A stretch of 64,000 nucleotides of DNA from RUG13091 sp045113315 (GTDB lineage: Bacteria > Bacillota_I > Bacilli_A > RFN20 > CAG-826): the NCBI GenBank assembly GCA_045113315.1, contig JBGUIX010000014.1:67880-131879 (forward strand), given 5' to 3'. Below, one piece after another: positions 1 to 8,455 of this stretch. The position numbers and the translations under genes are program-made. Every line of letters starts with the position of its first letter. Position 1 is the stretch's first letter. Below the pieces are notes generated by a model. It saw nothing but the letters and a program-made list of their open reading frames with translations, did not search any database and was not told the DNA's origin.

Positions 1-2
1 TT

Positions 3-113
3 ACATTCTTATTAATTGTTGGTATTGCTTTGGTCATATCATTTATCGCCACATTAATACCAGTCTTACATTCATCAAGAAAACCTCCTGTTGAATCAAT
101 AAGATCGTTATAA
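3..113 (+). CDS. C-terminal fragment of an FtsX-like ABC transporter permease (cut by window start)
   Basis: An open frame runs from the window edge to a TAA stop at 111-113 and encodes about 36 residues: one hydrophobic membrane segment (roughly 20 residues rich in I, L, V, A) followed by a short basic tail containing the pattern P-V-E-S-I-R. That layout, a last transmembrane helix then a cytoplasmic 'P-x-E-x-I/L-R' end, is characteristic of the MacB/FtsX permease family of ABC exporters. A terminator follows 15 bases later. Only the tail is visible, so the substrate and the family assignment are inference; any multi-spanning membrane protein with a similar end is the alternative. Confidence 0.6.
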   Translation, partial: TFLLIVGIALVISFIATLIPVLHSSRKPPVESIRSL

Positions 114-126
114 GATTAGAAGATAA

Positions 127-157
127 GAAAACGAGAGCGTAAAAACTCTCGTTTTTT
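127..157. terminator. Bidirectional intrinsic terminator
   Basis: A seven-pair stem (ACGAGAG, 131-137, with CTCTCGT, 146-152) is followed by a T run on the plus strand and flanked by A residues that give a T run on the minus strand. It lies between the convergent FtsX-like permease and the M50-like membrane gene and can end both transcripts. Confidence 0.85.
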
Positions 158-180
158 AATGAAATAATAAGGATTTGCTA

Positions 181-1359
181 TTATTTTTTCTCTTTTTTCT
201 TCTTTTCTACTGGTTCTTCGTACACAATATTATATTCGCTTAGTTTCCAGTTTGGATGAACTTCATCGATTCTTTTTAAGACATCATTATAAAGTTCCGC
301 TTCTACTTTTCTTCTTTGTTTTGGAGTATTGTTAAAACACTTTCTCACTTTGTTAATTGCGAACAAGCATTCACTCTTACTATTATCTAATAAACCAGAC
401 ATTAGGATATAAGTACGAACACTAACCATTGAAAAATCATTAGAGATATCTCTTCTCTCTGACATTGGAACTTCTTTATCATAGAATTCTTTAGCTTCTT
501 CAATTGGTTTAGTAATGATGTTGATATAAATCTTTTGCGCCCTAGCTCTGTTATAAACTTTTGGTGATAAAGTTTGTTTGCCATTAAGAATAATATCTAA
601 TAATTTCTCTGCTTCTAAAAATTCTTTCTTATCTAATAGCATATAGACTTTATTTAAGTTAAGTTCAGCGGTGAAGTTAGTGATTTCGTTAAAGGTAGCG
701 ATTTCGACATCTTGTTGGCCTTGGCTAATCGCATATTCCACACGTAACAATTCATTAAACGCAATCTTATTAGCAGCGTTGGTGGTCATTCTCATACGAT
801 AACCATCAGTCATCGCATCTAGTTTCATCGGTAAAATGTTATATAAAAGAATCATACCTCCAATAACTACTACGACTAATAAGAAATAACCAATGTTATA
901 TAAAACCATGTTGGCTTTATTATTAAATAATGTGAATAAGACAATAACGATGATTAATTCCACTAAATAGAATAATGATCCTAAGATTAAATATGGTGTG
1001 GGGTTAGGCTCTTTATCCGCATCTTTCTTGGGCAAGATTTTAGTTTCGCCAGTTAATCCATCATAACCAGAGAATTTAAATTTGGTTTTACCTTCATCTT
1101 TAAACCATAATAAACCTAAAATACAGACTGATAATATTTCATATCTACCTGCGCGTGCGCCTAATATATGGGCAACTTCAAACATGACAGCATTTAAGAT
1201 TACACCTGTTGCAATTGCGCCTAAGATAAAGAATACATAAACATATGTTTCCATATCCGAGTTTGCTGCGTGTTCTCTTAAAACTGTAATACCAAATACT
1301 ACAGCGACCGCTAATATCAATAGATAGACTATAAATCCTGATACATCTTCTTTTCTCAT
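181..1359 (-). CDS. Membrane protein resembling a site-2 (M50-type) protease with a degenerate zinc motif
   Basis: The 392-residue product has hydrophobic segments near residues 10-28, 38-62, 122-146 and 152-175, then a soluble C-terminal half of about 215 residues and a very lysine-rich end. The second membrane segment carries F-E-V-A-H-I-L-G-A, which aligns by eye with the H-E-x-x-H metalloprotease motif of the M50 family but has Phe in place of the first His. I see no clear second zinc-ligand motif (N-x-x-P-x-x-x-x-D); the segment ending N-I-L-P-M-K-L-D-A-M-T-D-G (around residues 174-186) is the best candidate and keeps N, P, D and G. The gene starts 16 bases after the alcohol dehydrogenase stop, so it is probably the last gene of that operon. 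Function is unproven; it may be an inactive protease homologue. Confidence 0.6.
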   Translation of the reverse strand: MRKEDVSGFIVYLLILAVAVVFGITVLREHAANSDMETYVYVFFILGAIATGVILNAVMFEVAHILGARAGRYEILSVCILGLLWFKDEGKTKFKFSGYDGLTGETKILPKKDADKEPNPTPYLILGSLFYLVELIIVIVLFTLFNNKANMVLYNIGYFLLVVVVIGGMILLYNILPMKLDAMTDGYRMRMTTNAANKIAFNELLRVEYAISQGQQDVEIATFNEITNFTAELNLNKVYMLLDKKEFLEAEKLLDIILNGKQTLSPKVYNRARAQKIYINIITKPIEEAKEFYDKEVPMSERRDISNDFSMVSVRTYILMSGLLDNSKSECLFAINKVRKCFNNTPKQRRKVEAELYNDVLKRIDEVHPNWKLSEYNIVYEEPVEKKKKEKK

Positions 1360-1375
1360 AACAATTACCTACTTT

Positions 1376-2548
1376 CTATAAGCAAGATTTGAATATCTCT
1401 CTTGCTACCTCTCCGTCCATCGGCTTTACTTGATGGGCCACGACACGTGTGCCTTTATCGGTAAATAGTTCCACAAGTCTATCGATATCAATCCTGCCTA
1501 CATTAAATTCCATTAATCTAGATGGCATACCAATATAACGGAAGAATTCTTCTAACATCTTTATTCCTTGTCTGCCATTATCTAATTTATTAGGAATATT
1601 GCTATCCCATACATTTTTAGCAAACATATCAAATTTATCAACATCATATTCTAAATAATATTTAGCCCAAGCTGGCCACAAGACCGCTAATCCTGCTCCG
1701 TGAGGAATACTTGGATATAAACCAGATAAGGCGTGTTCTAATTGATGAACAGGCATCATAAATGGTTTACCAATATTTGTTAAGCCGTTATGAGATAAGC
1801 TACTCATCAGCATAAGGACACTTCTTGCCTCATAATCAGACGGATTTCTCATCACCTTTTGTCCCGCTTTAATAACGGATTTTAATAGGGCTTCTCCAAA
1901 TCTATCCGCAGGTTCATTATCACTAGATGGTTGGAAATATCTTTCAATCGTATGCATCATGATATCAACGATGCCACATGCCGTTTGATAAGGTGAAACT
2001 GTATATGTTAATTCTGGGTTTTCAATCGCAAAAACTGGACGAATTAATGGAGAATTAAAGCCTTTTTTCTCATTTTTAGCGTCATTTTGAATAACGCAAG
2101 AGGTTGACATTTCACTTCCCGCTGCGGAGATAGTTAAGATAACTCCAATAGGTAAAGCTTTATTTGGTTTAGCCTTATGAGAATTAAAATCAAATGGATC
2201 TCCATCATAATAATAACTAACCGCCATTGACTTAGCGGTGTCGATTACTGATCCACCACCAATTGCTAATAAATAATCGGGATGAAATTCTTTTGCAATC
2301 TTATTAGCGTCATTTACAAATTCTAATGTTGGGTTAGCTCTTACTCCTTCGATGACACGATAAATTATTTTTTCTTCTTCAAGCTTAGTGATGACTTTGG
2401 TTAATAAGCCACTTTTCTTCACTGAACCTTGCCCGATAATAATTAAAACTTTATGAGCATCATAAGAACTTAAGATTTTACCAATCTCATTTTCTTTTTC
2501 TTTCCCGAAATATATCTTCGTGGGTACACAAAATTCAAAATCGATCAT
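1376..2548 (-). CDS. Iron-containing alcohol dehydrogenase (butanol dehydrogenase/YugJ type)
   Basis: The 390-residue protein has the full length of the family. The N-terminal nucleotide-binding half contains the G-G-G-S-V-I-D motif near residue 98, preceded by a V-I-E-G-V-R-A-N-P stretch; the helical metal-binding half supplies Asp and His in G-I-V-D-I-M-M-H (about residues 190-200), His in H-Q-L-E-H and His in P-H-G-A-G-L-A. These are the usual metal ligands of group III dehydrogenases, which reduce aldehydes with NAD(P)H in the cytoplasm. Its ATG overlaps the stop of the TetR gene (TAATG), so the two are translationally coupled. Substrate cannot be read from sequence. Confidence 0.9.
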   Translation of the reverse strand: MIDFEFCVPTKIYFGKEKENEIGKILSSYDAHKVLIIIGQGSVKKSGLLTKVITKLEEEKIIYRVIEGVRANPTLEFVNDANKIAKEFHPDYLLAIGGGSVIDTAKSMAVSYYYDGDPFDFNSHKAKPNKALPIGVILTISAAGSEMSTSCVIQNDAKNEKKGFNSPLIRPVFAIENPELTYTVSPYQTACGIVDIMMHTIERYFQPSSDNEPADRFGEALLKSVIKAGQKVMRNPSDYEARSVLMLMSSLSHNGLTNIGKPFMMPVHQLEHALSGLYPSIPHGAGLAVLWPAWAKYYLEYDVDKFDMFAKNVWDSNIPNKLDNGRQGIKMLEEFFRYIGMPSRLMEFNVGRIDIDRLVELFTDKGTRVVAHQVKPMDGEVAREIFKSCL

Positions 2549-3099
2549 TATTTACCCCTCACTAGTAATAATCTTTCCACCGCTATTTCAAATGTATCGC
2601 TTGGTTCGAAGACAAAACAATTCATTAAACCTTCTAAGGTTTTATTCTTATAGGTGGATAAATAATAAATAATGCTATGAGAATATGCTAAAGCATAAAA
2701 TCTCGCTACGGCTTTCTTATCATTAGTATGAAGTTTCTTACTATTTGGTAAAAGAGTGATAAATCTTAAGAATGTTTTATAGCATGCGTTATGCATGAAT
2801 TCTTCCACTAAGCTTTTACCCGCGGAGTTAAGTGAAGCATCTAAAAAAGCTTTATTTCTTGTGTAATATTTGAATATTAAAGTTAACATTTCTTTAATAT
2901 TGTTTGCTTCAAATAATCCAGGAACTTCTTCATTTAAATAAACTAAAGTTAATAAATCATAAATATCGTGGAAATGATAATAAAATGTCTGTCTATTTAC
3001 ATGGCATTTCTTTGTTAAAGAGGTCACTGAAATAGAGTCCAATGGGACTTGAGACATCATTTCCTTAAGTGCTTCCGCTAAACGATATTCAGTTTTCAT
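2548..3099 (-). CDS. TetR-family transcriptional regulator
   Basis: The 183-residue protein has an N-terminal helix-turn-helix (about residues 5-50) ending in the pattern N-R-Q-T-F-Y-Y-H-F-H-D-I-Y-D-L, a clear TetR signature, and an all-helical C-terminal domain similar in layout to the DhaS-type group. It is wedged between psuG and the alcohol dehydrogenase with one-base TAATG overlaps on both sides, so it is co-transcribed with the genes it most likely controls (autoregulation is inference). The ligand is unknown. I did not find an obvious operator inside the tightly packed operon; the only room for one is upstream of the ATPase gene near 6463-6480. Confidence 0.88.
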   Translation of the reverse strand: MKTEYRLAEALKEMMSQVPLDSISVTSLTKKCHVNRQTFYYHFHDIYDLLTLVYLNEEVPGLFEANNIKEMLTLIFKYYTRNKAFLDASLNSAGKSLVEEFMHNACYKTFLRFITLLPNSKKLHTNDKKAVARFYALAYSHSIIYYLSTYKNKTLEGLMNCFVFEPSDTFEIAVERLLLVRGK

Positions 3100-4004
3100 T
3101 ATTTAAGTTTGCAATACTCCTTAATGATTTCACTACCTACAGCAGCGTTATTTAAAACTAATTTAATATTACTCTCTAAAGAGTCACCACCAGTTAACTC
3201 GACGATAGTCTTTAATAAGAATGGGGTGGTTTCTTTACCTTTAATACCTTGTTCATTCATCATCTTTAAAGCTTTTTCAATCGCTTCATCGATGACTTTT
3301 TTATCCATAGAATATTCTTCTGGAATCGGATTAGTAATTAAGATACCACCAGCAAGATTATTTCTTTCTTTTTCATACATCGTTAAAGCGGCTTCTTTAG
3401 CGTTTTCTAATTTATAATCAACTTTTAATCCACTATGAGCGGTATAAAAAGCTGGTAGTTCTTCAGTTTGATAACCAAGGACTGGAACACCCATGGTTTC
3501 TAAATATTCAAGTGTTAACGGTAAATCTAAAATCGCTTTAGCTCCCGCGCAGACAACCGTGACATTAGTCTTCGCTAATTCTTGTAAGTCAGCGGAAATA
3601 TCCATGGTTTCTTGGGCGCCTCTATGAACACCACCAATACCACCAGTCACAAATAATTTAATACCGGCTTGATTAGCGATAATCATTGTCGCAGCCACTG
3701 TTGTAGCGGCCCATAATTTCTTCGCATATACAACTGGTAAATCTCTACGAGAAACTTTAATAATTCCTTTTCTTTTACCAAACTCTTCAATCTCTTCTGG
3801 TGTCATACCAACAATGGCATCACCATCGATAATACCAATAGTGGCAGGAACTGCCCCGTGATCTCTGATAACTTTTTCCACCGCTAAAGCAGTTTCGACA
3901 TTTTTTGGATAAGGCATACCGTGGCTAATAATTGTGCTCTCTAATGCCACAACTGGTCTATTTTCCATAATAGCCTTTTTAACTTCTGGATTAATTTTTA
4001 ACAT
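3099..4004 (-). CDS. psuG: Pseudouridine-5'-phosphate glycosidase
   Basis: PsuG reversibly splits pseudouridine 5'-phosphate into uracil and ribose 5-phosphate during pseudouridine catabolism. The product (301 residues) shows the family features: the N-terminal V-A-L-E-S-T-I-I-S-H-G-M-P-Y-P block, A-T-I-G-I-I-D-G, F-V-T-G-G-I-G-G-V-H-R-G-A-Q and the C-terminal L-T-G-G-D-S-L-E-S-N-I-K-L-V-L-N-N-A. I chose the ATG at 4004 rather than one nine codons upstream because AGGGGAG lies about ten bases before it. The start overlaps the end of the ATPase gene by 14 bases. The usual kinase partner psuK is not adjacent; the kinase step may be encoded elsewhere. Confidence 0.93.
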   Translation of the reverse strand: MLKINPEVKKAIMENRPVVALESTIISHGMPYPKNVETALAVEKVIRDHGAVPATIGIIDGDAIVGMTPEEIEEFGKRKGIIKVSRRDLPVVYAKKLWAATTVAATMIIANQAGIKLFVTGGIGGVHRGAQETMDISADLQELAKTNVTVVCAGAKAILDLPLTLEYLETMGVPVLGYQTEELPAFYTAHSGLKVDYKLENAKEAALTMYEKERNNLAGGILITNPIPEEYSMDKKVIDEAIEKALKMMNEQGIKGKETTPFLLKTIVELTGGDSLESNIKLVLNNAAVGSEIIKEYCKLK

Positions 4005-6462
4005 CTTGATGTTCTCCCCTAAATATTTCAACGATATATGTAATGATTAAATAAATCGCTGTTAACATAACAATAATTATAGCAACCACTAGCCAATTAA
4101 CTAAAGTTAACGATTGAAATTCGATACCAAAGGTAAAGAATTTGTATAGTTGTGATTCTTTGTTAGTGACATTATAAGAAACTATACCCGCTGCTATTAA
4201 CGCCGCAATTTCAATTAATGAACAACCGCCAAAAACAATAGCTCTATATTTATTAAGCGGTAAACAAATCTTTAGTAATATTACTAAACCTAAAACCGTA
4301 AAAGCAATAACGCACATATTCGTGGCAACTTCCATCGAATAAATACCTGTATATAAAATTCTCTTCTCTTGGAAGATATATAGTAAATATATAACCGCTA
4401 CTGGAACTAATAAAACTATAACTCCAGGAATCGCTTTTCTAAATATTGAACCCGCAAAGCTTCCTTTTAATGGTTCGTTATTAGATTCTAAAGCTAGGAA
4501 GAAAGCGGATACACCAATGTTGAAGACACTCCATAACTGGAAGTGTGTAGCTTCAAATGGATAAAAGACTTTAGAGGTAATTGTTAAAATTAAGAATGCT
4601 GTAGTAGTCGTAACCGCAAAGATGGTTTTTACCAAGAATAAAGAAGCAGTTCTTTGTAAGTTATTAATAACTCTTCTACCTTCCGCCACTACGGATGGTA
4701 AACAAGAAAAATCAGAATCGACTAAAACAATATGAGAAACGTTTTTCGCAGCTTCAGATCCGCTATTCATAGCAATAGAACAGTCTGCTCTTTTTAAAGC
4801 TAATATATCGTTAACACCATCACCAGTCATAGCGACACAATCGCCGTTACTCTTTAAGGCTTTAACAATGATTTCTTTTTGTTCTGGAGTAACTCTACCA
4901 AAGACTTCATATTCTAAAGCGGCTTTTTCAACTTCTTCGTTTGACAAACCTGCTAAAGATATAAACTTTTCAGCTCCTTCAATACCGGCTTCACTAGCGA
5001 TATGGCTAACAGTTCTTGCATCATCACCAGAGATAACTTTGATTTTGACATTATTATCTTTAAACCATTTAAAGGTTTTAATAGCGTCTTCACGAATATG
5101 GTCTTGTAAAACAATAAAGGCTATTGGTTCAACTTCACCTTCAACTTTTTCTCCAGTAATTGGCTTACTACCTTTACATAAAACAAGAACTCTTAAGCCT
5201 TGAGATGTATATTCTTCAACACGTCTTTGAACGGACGATAAATTTTTGATATTTAAGAATTCCGCGGCTCCTAAAACATAGGTCTCTCCACCTTTAAATG
5301 AAGCGGCTGAATATTTGTTCTCGCTATTAAATGGTAAAGCCTTAACAACACCCTTAGTTAATTCGTATTTAAATGCTTTTTGCAGGCTTTTTGCAGTTAA
5401 ATTGCTATCTTTTGTGGCTTTTAATAGATTTGACATGATTTGATCGATGTCTTGTTTGCTATATCCGTTAGGACCATAAAGAATGACATTTTTGACATCC
5501 ATCTCACCATTAGTTATAGTACCTGTTTTATCAACGCATAAAACGTTAATTCTCGCTAGCATTTCAACAGAATAGAAATCCTGTACTCTCGCACCTTTTT
5601 TACTAAGTTTTAAAACTGCGACCGCCAAAGCAACAGATGTTAATAAGAATAGTCCCGCTGGTATCATCGCAATCATCGATCCAGAGATACCTCTCATCGA
5701 TTGTTTAAAGGATGCAAAGCTATTAAATTGACCTCTAATCGCATAGATAGTAAATGTCGCGATACCTAAACCAATAACAACACCACCGATGACTTTAAAC
5801 ATATAAGTTAATGTTCTTAAGATTTCAGAAGGTGAACGTTTAAATTTCTTGGCTTTGCTTTGAATGGTTTCAATATAACTTTCTTCGCCAATCTTTTCCG
5901 CATGCATAACACCAGTGCCACTAATAACGTAAGAACCGGAGAACAACTCATCTCCAACTTTCTTTACGATATTTTTACTTTCACCAGTTAATGCCGATTC
6001 ATTAACAATGACTGAACCACTTAATAATTTGCCATCAACACATATTTGATTTTCACTTTTTAGTAATACTAAATCATCTAAGACAATGTCTTTACACTCA
6101 ATGGTTTCTTCTTTACCGTTTCTAAGCACTCTAGCTTTTGGCTGAGTTAAGACTCTTAATTTACTCATCAAGTGTCTAGCTTTGATGTCTTCATATAAAC
6201 TAATGCCAATGTTAGCGAACAAAACAATACTAAAAGTAAGGCCAGCCCAATACTGCGCGGCAATCATTAATCCCATGATGATAAATAGCAAAATGTTAAA
6301 GAAAGAGAAAACATCTGAAAAGATAATTTCAAAATATGTTTTTCCCACAACAACTTTAGTTTTGTTAATTAAACCTAAAGATTGTCTTTGACTTACTTGG
6401 TCATTACTTAAACCTTTTTCAATATCAGGAATTACTCTAGTAATTTGTTCTTCGTTTTTCAT
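3991..6462 (-). CDS. CtpE-like cation-transporting P-type ATPase
   Basis: The 823-residue membrane pump has the A-domain motif T-G-E-S near residues 159-162, the phosphorylation motif D-K-T-G-T with the catalytic Asp at about 311, and the hinge T-G-D-G-V-N-D followed by a membrane domain with six hydrophobic segments at the C-terminus. The helix-4 segment I-P-A-G-L-F-L-L-T-S-V-A, with the following A-R-V-Q-D-F-Y-S-V-E, resembles the CtpE group, in which calcium uptake has been reported; no CPx heavy-metal motif is present, which argues against a copper/zinc pump. It is the first gene of an operon with psuG, tetR and the dehydrogenase, and no Shine-Dalgarno sequence is evident upstream. The transported ion is inference. 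Confidence 0.85.
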   Translation of the reverse strand: MKNEEQITRVIPDIEKGLSNDQVSQRQSLGLINKTKVVVGKTYFEIIFSDVFSFFNILLFIIMGLMIAAQYWAGLTFSIVLFANIGISLYEDIKARHLMSKLRVLTQPKARVLRNGKEETIECKDIVLDDLVLLKSENQICVDGKLLSGSVIVNESALTGESKNIVKKVGDELFSGSYVISGTGVMHAEKIGEESYIETIQSKAKKFKRSPSEILRTLTYMFKVIGGVVIGLGIATFTIYAIRGQFNSFASFKQSMRGISGSMIAMIPAGLFLLTSVALAVAVLKLSKKGARVQDFYSVEMLARINVLCVDKTGTITNGEMDVKNVILYGPNGYSKQDIDQIMSNLLKATKDSNLTAKSLQKAFKYELTKGVVKALPFNSENKYSAASFKGGETYVLGAAEFLNIKNLSSVQRRVEEYTSQGLRVLVLCKGSKPITGEKVEGEVEPIAFIVLQDHIREDAIKTFKWFKDNNVKIKVISGDDARTVSHIASEAGIEGAEKFISLAGLSNEEVEKAALEYEVFGRVTPEQKEIIVKALKSNGDCVAMTGDGVNDILALKRADCSIAMNSGSEAAKNVSHIVLVDSDFSCLPSVVAEGRRVINNLQRTASLFLVKTIFAVTTTTAFLILTITSKVFYPFEATHFQLWSVFNIGVSAFFLALESNNEPLKGSFAGSIFRKAIPGVIVLLVPVAVIYLLYIFQEKRILYTGIYSMEVATNMCVIAFTVLGLVILLKICLPLNKYRAIVFGGCSLIEIAALIAAGIVSYNVTNKESQLYKFFTFGIEFQSLTLVNWLVVAIIIVMLTAIYLIITYIVEIFRGEHQDVKN

Positions 6463-6477
6463 GTGCGTGTATATATG

Positions 6478-6512
6478 ATAAAAAACTTGGACATAAATTT
6501 AAAGTCCAAGTT
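6478..6512 (-). terminator. Intrinsic terminator of tadA
   Basis: A nine-pair perfect stem (AACTTGGAC with GTCCAAGTT, 6484-6492 and 6504-6512) is followed on the minus strand by a run of T. It overlaps the tadA stop codon and separates tadA from the downstream ATPase operon. Confidence 0.85.
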
Positions 6513-6972
6513 TCTTCTTTTCTTCTCTTTTGTTTTTGAAGTAATCACTTATAAGTGAAGAACATTCTTCTTTTAGTATTCCTTCATGTACTTTCGGATG
6601 ATGATTAATATTCTTTGCGTCCAATACATTTATAGAACTTATTAGGGCTCCTCCTTTTGGATCGCTAGCCCCAAAATAAATGTTTTCAATTCTTGATTGG
6701 ATAATGGCTCCAGAACACATGATACACGGCTCTAATGTGATATAAATATCACAACCTTCAAGTCTCCAAGATTTTAATTTCTTGCTCGCTTTATTAATAG
6801 CTTCAATTTCAGCGTGTCCAAGTGGAGAATTTTTACTTTCACGTACATTATGGCCTCGTGCGATTATTTTGTTATCTTTAACAACCACACAGCCGATTGG
6901 CACTTCATCAATAAGCAAAGCTTTCTTCGCTTCTTTGATGGCTTCTTTCATGAATTTAATTTCTTTTTCCAT
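6499..6972 (-). CDS. tadA: tRNA-specific adenosine deaminase
   Basis: TadA deaminates A34 of tRNA-Arg(ACG) to inosine. The zinc-dependent deaminase fold is evident: H-A-E (catalytic Glu) in G-H-A-E-I-E-A-I-N and P-C-x-x-C in L-E-P-C-I-M-C-S-G-A. The core is preceded by A-x-x-x-x-E-V-P-I-G-C-V-V-V, all standard for the family, and the length (157 residues) is normal. I chose the ATG at 6972 because an in-frame ATG four codons upstream would lie inside the SRP RNA gene. The RNA ends only a few bases before this start, and its 3' arm (GGTGG) is the only Shine-Dalgarno-like sequence available, so tadA may be translated from SRP RNA read-through transcripts. Confidence 0.93.
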   Translation of the reverse strand: MEKEIKFMKEAIKEAKKALLIDEVPIGCVVVKDNKIIARGHNVRESKNSPLGHAEIEAINKASKKLKSWRLEGCDIYITLEPCIMCSGAIIQSRIENIYFGASDPKGGALISSINVLDAKNINHHPKVHEGILKEECSSLISDYFKNKREEKKKLGL

Positions 6973-6979
6973 AAAGCAA

Positions 6980-7062
6980 ACCACCGCACATGAATAAGAT
7001 ACTTAAGGCTGCTACATTCCTGTCCTGACCTGGTTCGTAGATACCCATCGCGATGGCGGTGT
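6980..7062 (-). ncRNA. ffs: Signal recognition particle RNA (small bacterial type)
   Basis: Read on the minus strand, this stretch contains the conserved SRP apical domain: CCAGGTCAGG, then ACA-GGAA-TGT (a GGAA tetraloop closed by three pairs), then AGCAGCC. The ends pair as CACCGC (minus strand of 7056-7061) with GCGGTG (6982-6987), giving a single hairpin of about 83 nucleotides, the small form without an Alu domain. A perfect TATAAT lies just upstream. It would bind Ffh for co-translational targeting of membrane proteins. Exact ends are estimated from the terminal helix. Confidence 0.93.
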
Positions 7063-7063
7063 C

Positions 7064-7092
7064 ATTATACCACACTTAAAGAACTCTAATAA
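7064..7092 (-). promoter_or_regulatory. Promoter of the SRP RNA gene
   Basis: On the minus strand a perfect -10 TATAAT (7064-7069) is placed about six bases before the first base of the SRP RNA terminal helix. The -35 region (around 7087-7092, TTATTA) is weak. Confidence 0.65.
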
Positions 7093-7099
7093 AGAGTTC
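7081..7099. repeat. Perfect inverted repeat upstream of the SRP RNA promoter
   Basis: GAACTCT (7081-7087) and AGAGTTC (7093-7099) form a seven-pair stem with a five-base loop. It overlaps the -35 region of the SRP RNA promoter and follows the serS terminator. Only three T residues follow on the minus strand, so it is a weak terminator at best; a regulatory role is possible but unproven. Confidence 0.6.
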
Positions 7100-7110
7100 A
7101 TTTATTAATG

Positions 7111-7137
7111 CAAAAAAGACTAGGATTGCTCCTAGTC
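7111..7137 (-). terminator. Intrinsic terminator of the gyrase-serS operon
   Basis: The minus strand reads GACTAGGA-GCAA-TCCTAGTC followed by TTTTTT: an eight-pair stem with a tetraloop and a six-T tract, 22 bases after the serS stop codon. Confidence 0.95.
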
Positions 7138-7159
7138 AATTTCTCAAATAAATAATAAA

Positions 7160-8440
7160 TTATTTAACTGGTTTTAAAACTTTGATTCCGCCCATGAATG
7201 GTTGTAAAACTTCTGGGACTAACACCGAGCCATCTTCTTGTTGATATTGTTCTAAGATAGCAGGGAAGATACGACTTGTCGCTAAACCGGAAGCATTTAA
7301 TGTATGCATGAATCTAGTCTTACCAGTGGCCTTATCTTTATAACGCATCATACCACGTCTAGCTTGATAATCTCTTGCATTGCTAGCAGAGCTAACTTCT
7401 TTATAAATACCAATACTTGGTAAATAGACTTCGATATCATAGGTTCTCGCCATGGAGTGAGAAATATCACCTGCTGCTAATTTAGAAACTTGGAAATGTA
7501 ATCCGAGTTTACTAACTAATGAAACGGCTTTACCCACTAATTCTTCAAAAGCTTTATCACTATCTTCAGGTTTGGTATATTGAACCATTTCGACTTTGTC
7601 GAATTGATACCCACGAATCATACCTCTTTCTTCGGTACGATAACTACCAGCTTCTCTTCTATAACATGGAGTATAAGCGAAGAATTTTCTTGGTAATTGA
7701 TCTTCGTCTAAGATTTCATTTCTATATAAATTCACTAAAGCGGTTTCTGCAGTAGGAAGTAAGAATCTTTTTGGTTCAGTTCCTTCGAGCCAGAAGACAT
7801 CTTCTTTAAATTTTGGGAATTGACCAGCAACAAAGCCAGATTCTTCATTCAATAAGTGTGGAGGTAGGATAAATTCATATCCATCTTTTAAATGTTCTGA
7901 AATGAAGAAGTTCAAGATTGCCCATTCAAGTCTAGCACCTAGATTTGTGTAGATCCAACTACCACGACCAGCAATCTTCCCACCTCTTTCATAATCCACT
8001 AAACCGAGTGATTCGGCTAAATAGACATGATCTTTCATCGGGAAGGAGAATTCTGGTTTTTTGCCATAGACATGAATGACTTTATTATTCTCTTTTCCGC
8101 CACCCACTAAATCATCATCCGGGATGTTAGGCAAAACGATTAAGAAGTCATGAATTTTTGTTTCTAATTCTTTGAGCTTGGCTTCGTTTTCTGCGTTATT
8201 TTTCGCAATTTCTTTCACTTTTGCAAAGATTTTAGAGACATCTTCACCATTTTTCTTAGCTTGTGGGACAGAGGCGGATAATCTATTCATTTCCGCTTTA
8301 TTGCCTTCCACAGTTTGTAATAAGGATTTTCTTTGTTTATCCCATTCTAATAATTCTGTGAAATCGGTTTCCCATAATTTCTTTTTTAAAGATTCTTTAA
8401 CTTTTTCTGGATTTTCACGTATGAGATTAATATCTATCAT
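7160..8440 (-). CDS. serS: Seryl-tRNA synthetase
   Basis: This class II synthetase (426 residues) charges tRNA-Ser. Residues 1-105 form the long antiparallel coiled-coil arm that grips the tRNA; the catalytic core shows motif 2 around F-A-Y-T-P-C-Y-R-R-E-A-G-S, the E-E-R-G-M-I-R-G-Y-Q-F-D-K-V-E loop, and motif 3 near the end with G-L-A-T-S-R. AAGGAAT lies upstream of the ATG. It follows the glycosyltransferase gene by 15 bases and is the last gene before the terminator at 7111-7137. I see no T-box leader, as expected for an internal operon gene. Confidence 0.96.
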   Translation of the reverse strand: MIDINLIRENPEKVKESLKKKLWETDFTELLEWDKQRKSLLQTVEGNKAEMNRLSASVPQAKKNGEDVSKIFAKVKEIAKNNAENEAKLKELETKIHDFLIVLPNIPDDDLVGGGKENNKVIHVYGKKPEFSFPMKDHVYLAESLGLVDYERGGKIAGRGSWIYTNLGARLEWAILNFFISEHLKDGYEFILPPHLLNEESGFVAGQFPKFKEDVFWLEGTEPKRFLLPTAETALVNLYRNEILDEDQLPRKFFAYTPCYRREAGSYRTEERGMIRGYQFDKVEMVQYTKPEDSDKAFEELVGKAVSLVSKLGLHFQVSKLAAGDISHSMARTYDIEVYLPSIGIYKEVSSASNARDYQARRGMMRYKDKATGKTRFMHTLNASGLATSRIFPAILEQYQQEDGSVLVPEVLQPFMGGIKVLKPVK

Positions 8441-8455
8441 AACTTTTATTCCTTT

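Noticed and set aside
4005..4031. Nine-codon longer start for psuG
   Set aside because: It has no ribosome binding site and extends into the ATPase gene, whereas the ATG at 4004 has AGGGGAG at the right distance.
7081..7099. Inverted repeat near the SRP RNA as a second serS terminator
   Set aside because: Only three T residues follow, and the strong terminator at 7111-7137 already does this job; kept only as a repeat.
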